Shown here one piece after another: positions 34,701-43,101 of a stretch of 64,000 nt of DNA. Below the pieces are notes generated by a model. It saw only the letters and a program-made list of their open reading frames with translations, made no database searches and was not told the DNA's origin. Each line of letters starts with the position of its first letter. Position 1 is the first letter of the stretch. The translations under genes and the position numbers were made by a program. The DNA lies in assembly GCF_003992595.1 (NCBI RefSeq), contig NZ_RZNA01000003.1, positions 288,001 through 352,000 of the forward strand, given 5' to 3'. This DNA comes from Flagellimonas oceanensis. GTDB taxonomy: Bacteria; Bacteroidota; Bacteroidia; Flavobacteriales; Flavobacteriaceae.

Positions 34701-34934
34701 CTCAAGGAGGATATTCCATTGAAGCAGGCCGTGATAGAAGCGGGTGCCGTGCGTACCACGCCCATTTTATTGACCGCGGGAACCGTGGTCATTGGAGCCT
34801 TCGTGATTTTGTTCGATCCCATTTTCCAGGGATTGGCCATATCACTTATGGGAGGAACCATAGTGTCCACCGTTTTGACGCTATTGGTCGTGCCACTGGT
34901 TTATTACATGATTGAACGAAAAAACTACAAATGA
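31737..34934 (+). CDS. RND-family efflux permease
   Basis: The 1065-residue protein has the classic RND layout: an N-terminal helix, a large periplasmic loop (PREEEPQIDVPMADIFVGYP), six helices with GIVVDDSIIIAENMHRHFK in TM4, a second loop, then six more helices with GIMVRNSVLLIDFVNL in TM10. The charged pair Asp-Asp in TM4 is the proton-relay position. It looks closer to the hydrophobe/amphiphile exporters than to CusA metal pumps. Under the shared regulator it may expel toxic sulfur intermediates or modified lipids; that is a guess. Confidence 0.92.
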   Translation: MMKDGLAGKIAKGFISSKLTVLLMIVFMVIGVYSSFLIPREEEPQIDVPMADIFVGYPGASPTEVESRITKPLEKIISNIKGVEYVYTTSMQEQGMAIVQFYVGEDIERSLVRLYDEINKHMDQMPEGVTMPLVKTRAIDDVPMLALTLWSEEYDDFQLRQISGELINEIEKVNGVSITKKIGGRSPQLRVVVDKDKMAESGIDMLAVAQMIKANNQQMDAGNFLSNDTEFHISTGNFLKTQEDLENLIVGTRQGQPVYLKQVATVLDGPELPKNYVSLGFGAASEKATEYRSEYPAVTISIAKRKGADAMKIADVVLEKVDHLKTTLIPDEVKVEVTRNYGETASQKVSELLMHLIGAIIAVTFVVMLAMGWRGGLVVFLSVPITFALTLLSYYMLDYTLNRITLFALVFVTGIVVDDSIIIAENMHRHFKMKRLPFKDAAIYAINEVGNPTILATFTVIASVLPMAFVSGLMGPYMSPMPIGASIAMLLSLFVALTITPYLGYIFLREKDKKKKKEKEAVEIKDTFIYKAYERFERPLIESGKKRWLFLGITFFLLIASVAMFFTKSVAVKMLPFDNKNEFQVVIDLPEGTTLERTSAVTKEIGAYLSTRPEVVNYQTYVGTSAPITFNGLVRHYDLRGGSNMADIQVNLVDKHDRSEQSHDIAKLLRPKIQELGKKYQANIKIVEVPPGPPVLSTIVAEVYGPDYDKQIALADKVKGILNNTTDVVDVDWMVEDDQVEYDFVIDKEKAMLYGVTPQQIVQVMAMAFREQPVSHIYREDAFDQIGIVLSVSDKDKSSLEEIKQLKIATQQGNMVSVGDLVQVKEGVKAKSIYRKNQKRVVYVMSDMAGELESPVYAILGMTDKLNQLDLPKGYSINELYMEQPQFEDDYTVKWDGEWQITLEVFRDLGIAFMGVIVIIYMLIVGWFQNFKAPMVMMVAIPLSLIGIVLGHWLLGAFFTATSFIGMIALAGIMVRNSVLLIDFVNLRLKEDIPLKQAVIEAGAVRTTPILLTAGTVVIGAFVILFDPIFQGLAISLMGGTIVSTVLTLLVVPLVYYMIERKNYK

Positions 34935-34935
34935 A

Positions 34936-35241
34936 ATGAAAATGATCATCGTTACCACAGTTGAAGAATATAAAAGTGAGGTTTTCAAGCTCTTTAAGAA
35001 GGCTGGCGTGGAAAGTTTTAGCGAATCCGACATTGACGGATACAAAAGTGCAGCCCCATTGATGTACACAAGCAGCTGGTTCCCTAGTGAAAAAGGTGGG
35101 GCGGCATCCAATATGTTCTTCTCATTTACGGAAGAAGAAAAAGTGACGGAATTGTTCAAACTGATAAAACAATTCAACGAAAACAGCGAGACCACCAACC
35201 CGATCAGGGCAGTTGAAATACCCATTGAAAGAACCGTTTAA
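34936..35241 (+). CDS. Small cytosolic protein with P-II/DUF3240-like appearance
   Basis: The 101-residue protein begins MKMIIVTTVEEYKSEVFKLF, then KAGVESFSESDIDGYKSA and ends NPIRAVEIPIERTV. The beta-alpha-beta start, central glycine-rich turn and closing beta strand with IRAVEIP resemble the P-II/CutA-like DUF3240 fold, seen beside RND metal pumps. The match is by impression, not alignment. It begins 1-7 bp after the RND stop (ATG 34936 or 34942), so it is co-transcribed and may sense or regulate the pump. Confidence 0.5.
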   Translation: MKMIIVTTVEEYKSEVFKLFKKAGVESFSESDIDGYKSAAPLMYTSSWFPSEKGGAASNMFFSFTEEEKVTELFKLIKQFNENSETTNPIRAVEIPIERTV

Positions 35242-35253
35242 AAAAAAATCAGA

Positions 35254-35457
35254 ATGAAAAATAGAATTGTAAGAGGTGTTGCAGGAACGTTTATCCTGAT
35301 CAGTTTGGCCTTGGCCATTTATGTGAACATCAACTGGTTGTGGTTTACTGCATTTGTGGGTGCCAATTTGTTGCAATCATCTTTGACCAAGTGGTGTTTG
35401 TTGGAGGACATCCTAAAGAAATTCGGGGTTCCCGATTCAGATAAGGATTGCTGCTAA
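35254..35457 (+). CDS. DUF2892 / YgaP-type transmembrane module, second copy
   Basis: The 67-residue protein has two membrane spans (GTFILISLALAIYVNINWLW and FTAFVGANLLQSSLT) and ends DILKKFGVPDSDKDCC. The internal KWCLLEDIL block with the terminal Cys pair is the pattern of the YgaP C-terminal domain. It is distinct from the copy at 23038. It lies 12 bp after the P-II-like gene and probably closes the efflux operon. A role in handling membrane-near persulfides is inferred from YgaP. Confidence 0.82.
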   Translation: MKNRIVRGVAGTFILISLALAIYVNINWLWFTAFVGANLLQSSLTKWCLLEDILKKFGVPDSDKDCC

Positions 35458-35515
35458 CACCCATTAGTTTGTTATTTAAGGCATTTTCGTGACCTTTGTC
35501 CAAAACCTCACGAAA

Positions 35516-36073
35516 ATGCTTTATCAACCTTGGCCTTGGTATGTATCGGGCCCACTTATTGCCATTATCATGGCTTTACTCATTTTAATGGGTAAACGAT
35601 TCGGAATGTCCTCCAACTTAGAGACTTTTTGCTCCATTGGTGGGGCAGGCAAGTTCACTGATTACTTCAAAGTGGATGTGAAATCCAAGCGATGGAACCT
35701 TTTGGTAGTCCTTGGTTCCATGATCGGTGGATTTCTTGGGGCGCATTGGTTATCTCCCAATCCTTCGGTGGATATCTCGGTAAAAACGGTGGCAAAGCTC
35801 CAGAACCTCGGTTTTGATAGTGCCGGAACTGCCTATTTGCCCACGGAACTTTTCAGTATGGAGTCGTTATCGGACCCTAAAGTGTGGATTATACTTCTAG
35901 TCGCCGGATTTTTGGTTGGTTTTGGAACCCGCTATGCTGGCGGATGTACTTCTGGACACGCTATTTCCGGTTTGAGCAACTTACAGCGACCCTCTTTGAT
36001 TGCTGTCATCGGATTTTTTATTGGCGGCTTGATCATGGTCCACCTATTGTTTCCCTTAATTTTTACAGCATGA
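35516..36073 (+). CDS. YeeE/YedE sulfur-transporter family protein, N-half type (PmpA-like)
   Basis: The 185-residue protein has about five membrane spans and the conserved motif RYAGGCTSGHAISGLSNLQ, whose Cys is essential in thiosulfate transporters of the TsuA/YeeE family. ATG 35516 is preferred to a GTG at 35489, because a promoter-like box (GACCTTTG, 35491-35498) falls between them. Its end overlaps the next gene by 4 bp. Split YeeE pairs (PmpA/PmpB) accompany persulfide dioxygenase genes in other bacteria, so uptake or export of thiosulfate-like sulfur is likely. Confidence 0.85.
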   Translation: MLYQPWPWYVSGPLIAIIMALLILMGKRFGMSSNLETFCSIGGAGKFTDYFKVDVKSKRWNLLVVLGSMIGGFLGAHWLSPNPSVDISVKTVAKLQNLGFDSAGTAYLPTELFSMESLSDPKVWIILLVAGFLVGFGTRYAGGCTSGHAISGLSNLQRPSLIAVIGFFIGGLIMVHLLFPLIFTA

Positions 36074-36483
36074 AAAATATAGTATACATTGTTTTGGGAA
36101 CATTTTTGGGGATTGTACTTTATAAGTCCGAAGCGGCTTCGTGGTTCAGGATTTATGAAATGTTTCAGTTCGATTCATTCCACATGTACGGCATCATAGG
36201 TTCTGCTTTGGCATTGGGTATCGTGTTAGTGCTTTGTATCAAGAAATTCAAAATAAAATCCTTTTCCGGGGAAATCATCAGCATACCTGACAAGGAAAAA
36301 TCGTTTGCCCGATATATTTTGGGAGGTACCTTGTTCGGATTGGGATGGGCTTTGGCCGGAGCATGCCCTGGACCGATCTATATTTTGGTGGGAGCTGGTT
36401 ACTGGCCCATAGTTATTGTGCTGATTGGCGCGGTGTTAGGTGCTCTTGTGTATGGTGTTGTTAGGGGTAAATTGCCGCATTGA
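36070..36483 (+). CDS. YeeE/YedE family protein, second half (PmpB-like, DUF6691)
   Basis: The 137-residue protein has four membrane spans and the second conserved Cys motif, LGWALAGACPGPIYILVGAG. Together with the preceding protein it reconstitutes the two pseudo-repeats of a full-length thiosulfate transporter. ATGA overlap with the upstream gene shows coupled translation. It ends the sulfur island; the next gene belongs to signal transduction. Confidence 0.85.
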   Translation: MKNIVYIVLGTFLGIVLYKSEAASWFRIYEMFQFDSFHMYGIIGSALALGIVLVLCIKKFKIKSFSGEIISIPDKEKSFARYILGGTLFGLGWALAGACPGPIYILVGAGYWPIVIVLIGAVLGALVYGVVRGKLPH

Positions 36484-36584
36484 GGTTGACTCAACGGTAT
36501 TTTGGGCCAAACAACGAAAATGAATGGTTCATTGCGGGCTAGCGTATAGCTTTGGCTGTCCCAAACTTACATAATAGTCCCTAC

Positions 36585-36989
36585 ATGAAGTTAACTACGT
36601 TTATCATAGACGATGACCTGGTGTCGCAATTTGCGACTCGGTACTGCATACAACAATCCCACGGTAATTTTGATATTGTTACCTGTTCCAGTGGTGAGGA
36701 GGGGATACAAGCTTGTTTTAGCTCCATTGAAGAACACGATAGGTTGCCGGATATCATCTTTTTGGATCTTGTCATGGATGGAATGAACGGCTGGGAATTC
36801 TTGGAAAACCTAAAGAATTTGTTCAAGGAACATGAACTTCCCAGTGTATATGTGCTTTCCGCCTTTGCCAATGCTTCAGATAGGACCATAGCCAAAAAGA
36901 ACGGTATGATTTCCGGTTATGTGGATAAGCCCTTATCACGTTCATATTTGGAGAAAATCTTGAAGGAAGAGGAAGCCAGACGCGCATAG
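36585..36989 (+). CDS. Receiver-only response regulator
   Basis: The 134-residue protein is a single REC domain: FIIDDD acidic pocket, DIIFLDLVMDGMNGWEFLE with the phospho-acceptor Asp, YVLSAF and GYVDKPLS with the conserved Lys. There is no output domain, so it would act through protein contact or phosphorelay. The ATG at 36585 is chosen because the domain starts at once; an in-frame codon further upstream adds a non-conserved tail. No partner kinase is adjacent. Confidence 0.88.
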   Translation: MKLTTFIIDDDLVSQFATRYCIQQSHGNFDIVTCSSGEEGIQACFSSIEEHDRLPDIIFLDLVMDGMNGWEFLENLKNLFKEHELPSVYVLSAFANASDRTIAKKNGMISGYVDKPLSRSYLEKILKEEEARRA

Positions 36990-37020
36990 TCATGTTTATA
37001 CGGCACAATAGCTTGTTGAG

Positions 37021-37053
37021 TTTGTAAAAAATCCATCAAAAACGTTATTTTTG
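37021..37053 (+). promoter_or_regulatory. Promoter of tRNA-Arg
   Basis: TTTG at 37021-37024 and TATTTTTG at 37046-37053 are separated by 21 bp, matching the Bacteroidota sigma-A promoter (TTTG and TAnnTTTG). The tRNA begins 18 bp later. Confidence 0.7.
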
Positions 37054-37071
37054 CAATCCATTTTATGGAAT

Positions 37072-37143
37072 GGCCCCGTAGTTCAATGGATAGAATAGAA
37101 GTTTCCTAAACTTTAGATGCAAGTTCGATTCTTGCCGGGGCTA
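37072..37143 (+). tRNA. tRNA-Arg (anticodon CCT)
   Basis: A full cloverleaf can be drawn: acceptor GGCCCCG with CGGGGCT, D stem GTTC/GAAT, anticodon stem GAAGT/ACTTT around TTCCTAA, and T stem GCAAG/CTTGC around TTCGATT. Positions 34-36 are CCT, so it reads AGG codons for arginine. The CCA end is not encoded. Confidence 0.95.
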
Positions 37144-37202
37144 CTTTTCTTCAATCAAAATCAATCAACCAGGTTTTCTTTGTTGGCGAATGCTACTGAT
37201 CG

Positions 37203-38867
37203 TCAAATATCAAAAGGCACTTCTGTACTGATTTTCATTGCCTCCTTGGAAATAGGATGTATAAATTCTATTTGCTGAGCATGCAGACAAAGACGCTCCG
37301 ATGGGGTGCCATACAAATTATCTCCCACGATTGGCACATGCAATCCCAATTTATGGGCACAATGTACGCGCAGTTGATGTGAACGTCCCGTTATGGGGTT
37401 CAATTTGATCAAAGTTTGATGAGCTGTCTTTTTTACCACCTCGAATCGAGTCAAAGCTGGTTTGCCATGTTCGTAGTTTACCATTTGCATTGGCCTGTTA
37501 TCAATATCCAAGATGAGGGGAAGCGATATCTCTCCAGTGGTTTCTGCAATAGGTTTTTCCAGAACTGCAAAATAGGTTTTGCAAATGGTACGCTCTAAAA
37601 ATTGTTGCTGCAGTAGCTTGTTCACTTTTTTGGAGAGCGTAACAATCATTATTCCAGAAGTATCCTGATCAAGCCGATGTACAATTAAAGGGCCATTAGC
37701 TTTGGGATATTGTTCCAGAATCCGGGATTTTACAGAATCTTTAATGTACCTGCCCGGGACGGACAACATACCGGTGGGTTTATTTACGACAACCAGATGT
37801 TCGTCTTCAAACAATATTTCCAGTTTCTTGCCTGCTCCAAAATTTTCCAACAAGGGATTTGGTTTTACCTTTACTCCTTTAAGCATATGAGCCAAAATAG
37901 GTTGGCATTTACCTTTGCAGGCCGGGTAAAACTTGCCATGTTCCCGTATTTTCGAATCGGGAGAAGGTCCCCACCAAAACTCTGCTAGTGCGACAGGTTT
38001 CAGTCCTTTTTTAAAGGCGTATTGAAACAGTTTAGGAGCAGCACATTCCCCAGCACCGGCCGGTGGTACATCGACGCCGAAATCGGTAAATACGGTTTTA
38101 ACTGATTTGCCTTCTCCTTCCCCGTTCAAAAAAATGAATGATTTAAAAATGGATTCCTGTAACTCGTTGGACTTGGCTTTACGCAGTGCTTTGAGCGATT
38201 CGATTCGTTTTTCAAACTCCTCATGGGCCGCTATTGCTTTTTCCAACCGCAGGTTCTCGGAACGGGTGATTCGCCTAAGGTCCATTCCTTCATTGGCACC
38301 TTGTTTTGCCAAATCCTCCAAAAGCTGCTGGCGTTCTTTTTCCGGTAGGTGAATGGACGCTTGCCTAAGTCTGTCACGTTCCGATTTTCTTCTTTTTGTC
38401 GCTTTCTTCGCAGTCAGAATATTTTCTTTGATCTCTTTGGTTATCTTTTTTAGGTGTTGCTTCGCCCAGATGAAACCTTCACTTTCTTCCAACGCTCTAA
38501 CTTCTTCGTTAATGGCATTGATAGCTGCCATTTCTGGAAAATCCTCACCTTTTGGCAATTGATGAACGGGAGGTACAAAAGGTAAAATTTCAAGATGAGG
38601 TTGAAGTTCGCCCGAATAGGCACTAAGATATCCAAGATTACCGTTTTTGGTCCGAACCACGAGAACCCCTAACATGCGCCCTGTTGGTTGACTCACCAAT
38701 TCCGGTGAGTTTTGTTCTAATCTATTTTGAAGGTCTTGCGCTGCCTTCTTGGCAATGGCAATTGGTGTGTAGAAATGGGGGTATTCAAATGAATCAGGTA
38801 TCGCATCCTTCTCATCCGTTTTCAAATAAACTAGTTTGGATTCCTTTAAAGGTGAGCCAGTTGTCAA
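37203..38867 (-). CDS. RluA-family pseudouridine synthase with long N-terminal extension
   Basis: The C-terminal 220 residues are an RluA-type synthase: ILFEDEHLVVVNKPTGMLSV, the catalytic block VHRLDQDTSGIMIV with the conserved Asp, and LNPITGRSHQLRVHCAH. The N-terminal 330 residues are an extra module with a charged coiled-coil region (about 130-240) and a cysteine-bearing segment (GAGECAAPKLFQYA, PACKGKCQPI). This long form is common in Flavobacteria; its RNA target is probably tRNA or 23S rRNA uridines. The start is uncertain: TTG 38867 is the only start codon before a Met at about residue 65. Confidence 0.87.
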   Translation of the reverse strand: MTTGSPLKESKLVYLKTDEKDAIPDSFEYPHFYTPIAIAKKAAQDLQNRLEQNSPELVSQPTGRMLGVLVVRTKNGNLGYLSAYSGELQPHLEILPFVPPVHQLPKGEDFPEMAAINAINEEVRALEESEGFIWAKQHLKKITKEIKENILTAKKATKRRKSERDRLRQASIHLPEKERQQLLEDLAKQGANEGMDLRRITRSENLRLEKAIAAHEEFEKRIESLKALRKAKSNELQESIFKSFIFLNGEGEGKSVKTVFTDFGVDVPPAGAGECAAPKLFQYAFKKGLKPVALAEFWWGPSPDSKIREHGKFYPACKGKCQPILAHMLKGVKVKPNPLLENFGAGKKLEILFEDEHLVVVNKPTGMLSVPGRYIKDSVKSRILEQYPKANGPLIVHRLDQDTSGIMIVTLSKKVNKLLQQQFLERTICKTYFAVLEKPIAETTGEISLPLILDIDNRPMQMVNYEHGKPALTRFEVVKKTAHQTLIKLNPITGRSHQLRVHCAHKLGLHVPIVGDNLYGTPSERLCLHAQQIEFIHPISKEAMKISTEVPFDI

Positions 38868-39136
38868 TACCCTTTTATTTTCTAAGCTTGATCATCCCTG
38901 CAAATTTACTACTTAGAACTCTTTGTTCAACTGGCCATTGCTCCAAATTCCCTTTTGTATAATTTTGTGATTCTTGTTGTAGTTGATGGCCAAACTATGC
39001 TCGTTTTAAATAAAGAGCAGAAATTGGCTATCGTCTATGCCAACAATTCTATTCCATTCCTTCATTTTACGACAATTGCCCTATTGAAACCAAGATATTG
39101 GGAGACTAGGTTTGTTCAAAACTTTAAACCAATAGT

Positions 39137-40147
39137 ATGAAACGTGTCAATTTATCTGTATTTCCTTTTTTATTGATTCTAATGTGTGTCTTGCCACAGG
39201 TCAATGCGCAAAATGTCAAGGATTTTAAAATCAAAATGTTGGGGCCTGCTAATTTGAATTTCAGAAAGAGTCCTAAGAGAATTGTTATTTCCGATTTTCA
39301 AGTCAATTTCCAAACAGCTCTTCAATTAGAGGACAAGAAAAAAGGTGGAAAACTTTGGAGAGGTGGAATAAAAGGCGATGCCAAGGCATCTTTGACCTTG
39401 GTATTGGATGGGCTCAATATGGACGAGCTGCAGCAACTAACCGATAAGCTCTTTGAGCAATATAAGGCAGACCTTGTTTCCAAAGGATTTGAGATAGCTC
39501 CCATTGAAGAGTTATGGAACCATAGCACCTATCAAAAAAACCGTGAAAAACGATGGGATTTAAGGTCAGGTCAAGGTGGGGAAAAAGGGGATGAGTTCGG
39601 GGCCATTGTGATGCGTCCTACCGGTCAAAAATTTATTGTGAACAAGCAATCCATGGAAAATAAGAAGACCGGTCCCTTGAAAATAGCCAATTATGAAGAG
39701 CAAGTCGAAATGAAAGTATCCAATCAAAAAACTGATTTTATATTCAATAAGGTGGTGTTAAACGTACTGGCTTTCGATAATGCATTGAGCGAAACTACAC
39801 GAGCCTTGAACAGACATGCCGGATATGCACAGGTAAAGGCAGAGACCGATTTCAAGATTGATTCAAAAAGTTACAATAAGTTCAATATCGGACAAATGAT
39901 CGCCAAAAGTGGCGTAGAGGTCGAAGGTGTTCTTGAAAAGCAAAAATTCGATGCTTCCCAAGGAGCAGATGTGGACAGGAGAGGAATGGATGCTGGGGTG
40001 TTCCACGTCTGGCGTGTGGAGGACAAGGAAGACATAAATGTCTCGGTCGTAAAATGTGACCCCGAAACATATAAGAAAGGAGCAGAACTGGCCATTACAT
40101 CCTTTTTGGATGCCACTATCGAAAAGTTGGTGGACAAAGCGAATTAA
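39137..40147 (+). CDS. Secreted protein of unknown function
   Basis: I do not recognise this 336-residue protein. It has a clear signal peptide (SVFPFLLILMCVLPQVNAQ). The mature part begins KDFKIKMLGPANLNFRKSPK and is rich in Lys and Asp. Features are a segment IVISDFQVNFQTALQ followed by a basic patch (DKKKGGKLWRGG) and alternating strands and helices. It has no Cys near the start, so it is periplasmic or secreted rather than lipidated. It lies between a divergent synthase gene and a TPR kinase gene on its own. Confidence 0.7.
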   Translation: MKRVNLSVFPFLLILMCVLPQVNAQNVKDFKIKMLGPANLNFRKSPKRIVISDFQVNFQTALQLEDKKKGGKLWRGGIKGDAKASLTLVLDGLNMDELQQLTDKLFEQYKADLVSKGFEIAPIEELWNHSTYQKNREKRWDLRSGQGGEKGDEFGAIVMRPTGQKFIVNKQSMENKKTGPLKIANYEEQVEMKVSNQKTDFIFNKVVLNVLAFDNALSETTRALNRHAGYAQVKAETDFKIDSKSYNKFNIGQMIAKSGVEVEGVLEKQKFDASQGADVDRRGMDAGVFHVWRVEDKEDINVSVVKCDPETYKKGAELAITSFLDATIEKLVDKAN

Positions 40148-40215
40148 ATTTTCTGGAAAAACTTAAATTATATAATCAATTGGATTAGTTTTAAGCACCA
40201 ACCATTTTTTCTCTA

Positions 40216-42180
40216 ATGACCATTTTTCAGAAGACCCTGATCCCCATTTTTCTTTTCGGCCTAATGTCTTTACATACTGTTGAGGCGCAGGATATTCAAC
40301 AAGCCATCAATGCGTTGAAAGATACCTTGGAAGTCAAGGAAGGTAAGGATAGGATTCTTGTCTTGAAAGATATCGGGATGAAGTTTCGCTCCATAGATTA
40401 TGATAGTGCGTGGTACTATACCAAGTTGGCGTATTCTGAGGCGGAGAAGCTACAGAATGAATATCTTAAGGCAAGGATGAAGGTGTCTTATGGGATTTTG
40501 GCAAATGGAAAAGGTAATATGGCCCAAGCTTTAAAATATTATAACGAGGCATTGCCTGCCATACAAAGCTCCCAGGATCATTTTGCCATTGGAGCACTTT
40601 ATACCAATATTTCCAATGCCTATGAGAAAACAGGGGAGGTGGATAAGTCCGTTGCCTATCAATTGGATGCATTGGAAGAGTTCGAAGCCTCAAAAGACTC
40701 CATTTGGATTGCGGGAAGCTTTAATAACCTGGGAAGTAGGTACCAAGCCATAAATGAATGGGAACTTTCCAAGGAATATTTTTATAAAGCACTGGCAATT
40801 TATGAGCGTTTGGGGCATGGTTACTATGAGGCTTTAACATACAATAACCTGGCCAGTGTTTATTTGCATTTCGAGGATTATGCGAAGGTAATTGAATATG
40901 CGGAAAAGTCATATCAGGGGTTTAATTCGCTAGGTGTTCAATTCGAATCCGCCTCACCACTATATAATTTAGGACATGGTTATAGAGGTCTAAGGGAATT
41001 TGACAAAGCGAGGGAATATTTCGAGCAAGCTTTGGAAATCCAAATGGAAAAAGGTGATTGGTATGTAATAGTTCACTTAAAAAATGATATAGCAGAAACA
41101 CTAAATCAACAGGGTAGGTTTACGGATGCTGAAAGTATTGCAACTGAAGCTCTAAATGAATCATTACAACATGGACTGGCATTAGCCGAGGTAGATATTC
41201 TAAAAACACTATCCTCAATAAGTGAAAACATGGGCAACTATAAGATGGCCCACAATTACCTTGAAAAGCATGGGGTCTTGCTCGATAGTTTACAAGGTTT
41301 GGAAAGAGCCAAGGAAGTTCTCAACTTAAAGGAAAAGTACGAGTCTGAACAAAAGGAAAACGAAATCCTTCGCCAACAGAACGCACTGGTCGAAGGTGAG
41401 CTAGCCCTGAAAAATAGGAACAGTATGCTTATGGGCAGTGGGGCTCTTTTGGCCATACTGCTTATTGTCGGTTTTGTGATTTTTCGTGAGCAAAAGGTTA
41501 AGGCGAGGAACTTTGCAAGGGAAACCGCTTTGGAGAAGGCTATGGCCGAGGCCCGGGCACAAGAAAACCTAAAGGAACAACGTTTACGGATTGCCCGTGA
41601 CCTGCACGATAATATAGGTTCGCAGCTCACATACCTTACCTCCATAACCGATTCCGCCAAAAGGGGCATAGATAAGGGAGAGGTGTTCTTAATGGAAAAG
41701 CTTACCCAAATGAAGCAGTTTTCACTTGTCACCATTTCCGAGCTTCGGGATACCATCTGGGCCATGAACAAGGATGAAATCAGTTTGGAAGACATCAAAG
41801 AGCGCACGCAGCAATTGGCGGCTACCATTCATGAAGCTACGGACGATGAAATGAGAGTTAAAGTCGAAGGGAATCCGACCGCTAAAGTGCTCAATGCATT
41901 TGTGGGAATGAATCTTTTCAGGATCATTCAAGAATCCATTAATAATGCCGTGAAACATTCAGGCAGCGAACTGATAGAGGTCAGGTTTGAAGCCGAAGAT
42001 GCGGTGCAGATTGCAATCGAAGACTTTGGTCTGGGCTTTAATACGTCAAAGGAGTCAACAGGGAACGGACTATATATTATGAGAAACCGGGCCGAAAAAG
42101 CGGGTATCGATTTTAATCAAGAAAGTGTAATCGGTAAAGGTACAAAGGTAACATTGCGGGTAAGTGCAATAAGTCTTTAA
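40216..42180 (+). CDS. TPR-repeat sensor histidine kinase (NarL-type)
   Basis: The 654-residue protein has a signal peptide (to VEAQ), a periplasmic array of about six tetratricopeptide repeats (60-340), a coiled coil, one membrane helix (MGSGALLAILLIVGFVIF, about 406-424), then a HisKA_3 dimerisation domain with the phospho-acceptor in RIARDLHDNIGSQL (His about 463) and a HATPase with NNAVKHSGSELIEV. It should phosphorylate the LuxR-type regulator encoded 21 bp downstream. The signal sensed is unknown. Confidence 0.92.
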   Translation: MTIFQKTLIPIFLFGLMSLHTVEAQDIQQAINALKDTLEVKEGKDRILVLKDIGMKFRSIDYDSAWYYTKLAYSEAEKLQNEYLKARMKVSYGILANGKGNMAQALKYYNEALPAIQSSQDHFAIGALYTNISNAYEKTGEVDKSVAYQLDALEEFEASKDSIWIAGSFNNLGSRYQAINEWELSKEYFYKALAIYERLGHGYYEALTYNNLASVYLHFEDYAKVIEYAEKSYQGFNSLGVQFESASPLYNLGHGYRGLREFDKAREYFEQALEIQMEKGDWYVIVHLKNDIAETLNQQGRFTDAESIATEALNESLQHGLALAEVDILKTLSSISENMGNYKMAHNYLEKHGVLLDSLQGLERAKEVLNLKEKYESEQKENEILRQQNALVEGELALKNRNSMLMGSGALLAILLIVGFVIFREQKVKARNFARETALEKAMAEARAQENLKEQRLRIARDLHDNIGSQLTYLTSITDSAKRGIDKGEVFLMEKLTQMKQFSLVTISELRDTIWAMNKDEISLEDIKERTQQLAATIHEATDDEMRVKVEGNPTAKVLNAFVGMNLFRIIQESINNAVKHSGSELIEVRFEAEDAVQIAIEDFGLGFNTSKESTGNGLYIMRNRAEKAGIDFNQESVIGKGTKVTLRVSAISL

Positions 42181-42201
42181 CACAAAAAAAATTAGAAGAC
42201 C

Positions 42202-42858
42202 ATGAGCAAGATCAAACTGGCCATAGTGGACGACAATACCTTCTTGGCTCGGGCCATCAAAGAGAAATTGGTCGATTTTGAGGATTTGGAAATCATGTAC
42301 TTGGCCTACAATGGAAGTGAACTGCTGGCCCAGTTGGAAAAAAGGCATAACTTGGATATGGTCCTTATGGATATTGAAATGCCCGTTTTGGACGGCATCG
42401 AAACAGTTCGTATCGTAAAACAGAAATATCCCCATATTAAGGTGCTCATGCTTACTGTTTTTGATAATGATGAGAATATTTTCAATGCGATCCAGGCCGG
42501 TGCCGATGGGTATTTGCTCAAGGAAATTGAAGGACAAAAGTTGTACAATGCCATTACCGAGACCGTTGGTGGCGGTGCCGCCATGAGCCCTTCAATCGCT
42601 GTAAAGACCCTCAAATTATTACGGTACCCAGAGAAACAGGAATCACTATCCGTGCAGGAAGAGGATATTTCGCTAAGTTCCCGTGAAAAGGAGGTATTGG
42701 AACAGCTGGCGGAAGGGCTAAGCTATACCGTAATCGCCAAAAATCTCTTTCTATCACCCAGTACTGTCAGGAAGCATATCGAGAATATTTATAAGAAGCT
42801 ACAGGTCCATAACAAGTTGGAGGCCGTGCAAAAAGCAAGAAGACAAAGTTTAATATAG
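42202..42858 (+). CDS. LuxR/NarL-family response regulator
   Basis: The 218-residue protein has a receiver domain (LAIVDDNTFLAR, MVLMDIEMPVLDGIE with the phospho-acceptor Asp, LLKEIEG) and a C-terminal GerE-type HTH (SSREKEVLEQLAEGLSYTVI, STVRKHIENIYKKL). It is the obvious partner of the TPR kinase just upstream, as both come from one transcript. Its targets are not visible in this window. Confidence 0.93.
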   Translation: MSKIKLAIVDDNTFLARAIKEKLVDFEDLEIMYLAYNGSELLAQLEKRHNLDMVLMDIEMPVLDGIETVRIVKQKYPHIKVLMLTVFDNDENIFNAIQAGADGYLLKEIEGQKLYNAITETVGGGAAMSPSIAVKTLKLLRYPEKQESLSVQEEDISLSSREKEVLEQLAEGLSYTVIAKNLFLSPSTVRKHIENIYKKLQVHNKLEAVQKARRQSLI

Positions 42859-42891
42859 TACTTCAAAAAGTGTAATTTATATTGCCTAAAG

Positions 42892-42917
42892 TATATTTGA
42901 AATGATGAAAGACAAAT
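42892..42917 (+). promoter_or_regulatory. Promoter-like box with an extended motif (copy 1)
   Basis: TATATTTG (42892-42899) is a perfect -7 box followed by AAATGATGAAAGACAAAT. The same extended motif with 4 changes in 28 bases occurs at 48745. Only a 31-codon frame (ATG 42902 to about 42997) follows here. It may start a small RNA or tiny peptide; I have no further support. Confidence 0.3.
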
Positions 42918-43101
42918 CAATCGCAAAAGTTCACATCCAGTCTGTTTTTGTTTCTATTCATCGTTCTACACAATCTATAGAAGAATTTCTCTCTTAAAGC
43001 AATTTTGATTGCGATTTAAACGGGTAATGGTGGAATGTTATCAGTACAAATATTGAATCAAGGAAATTCCAAAAAGAAGAGTAATCTATATTCGCACACC
43101 A

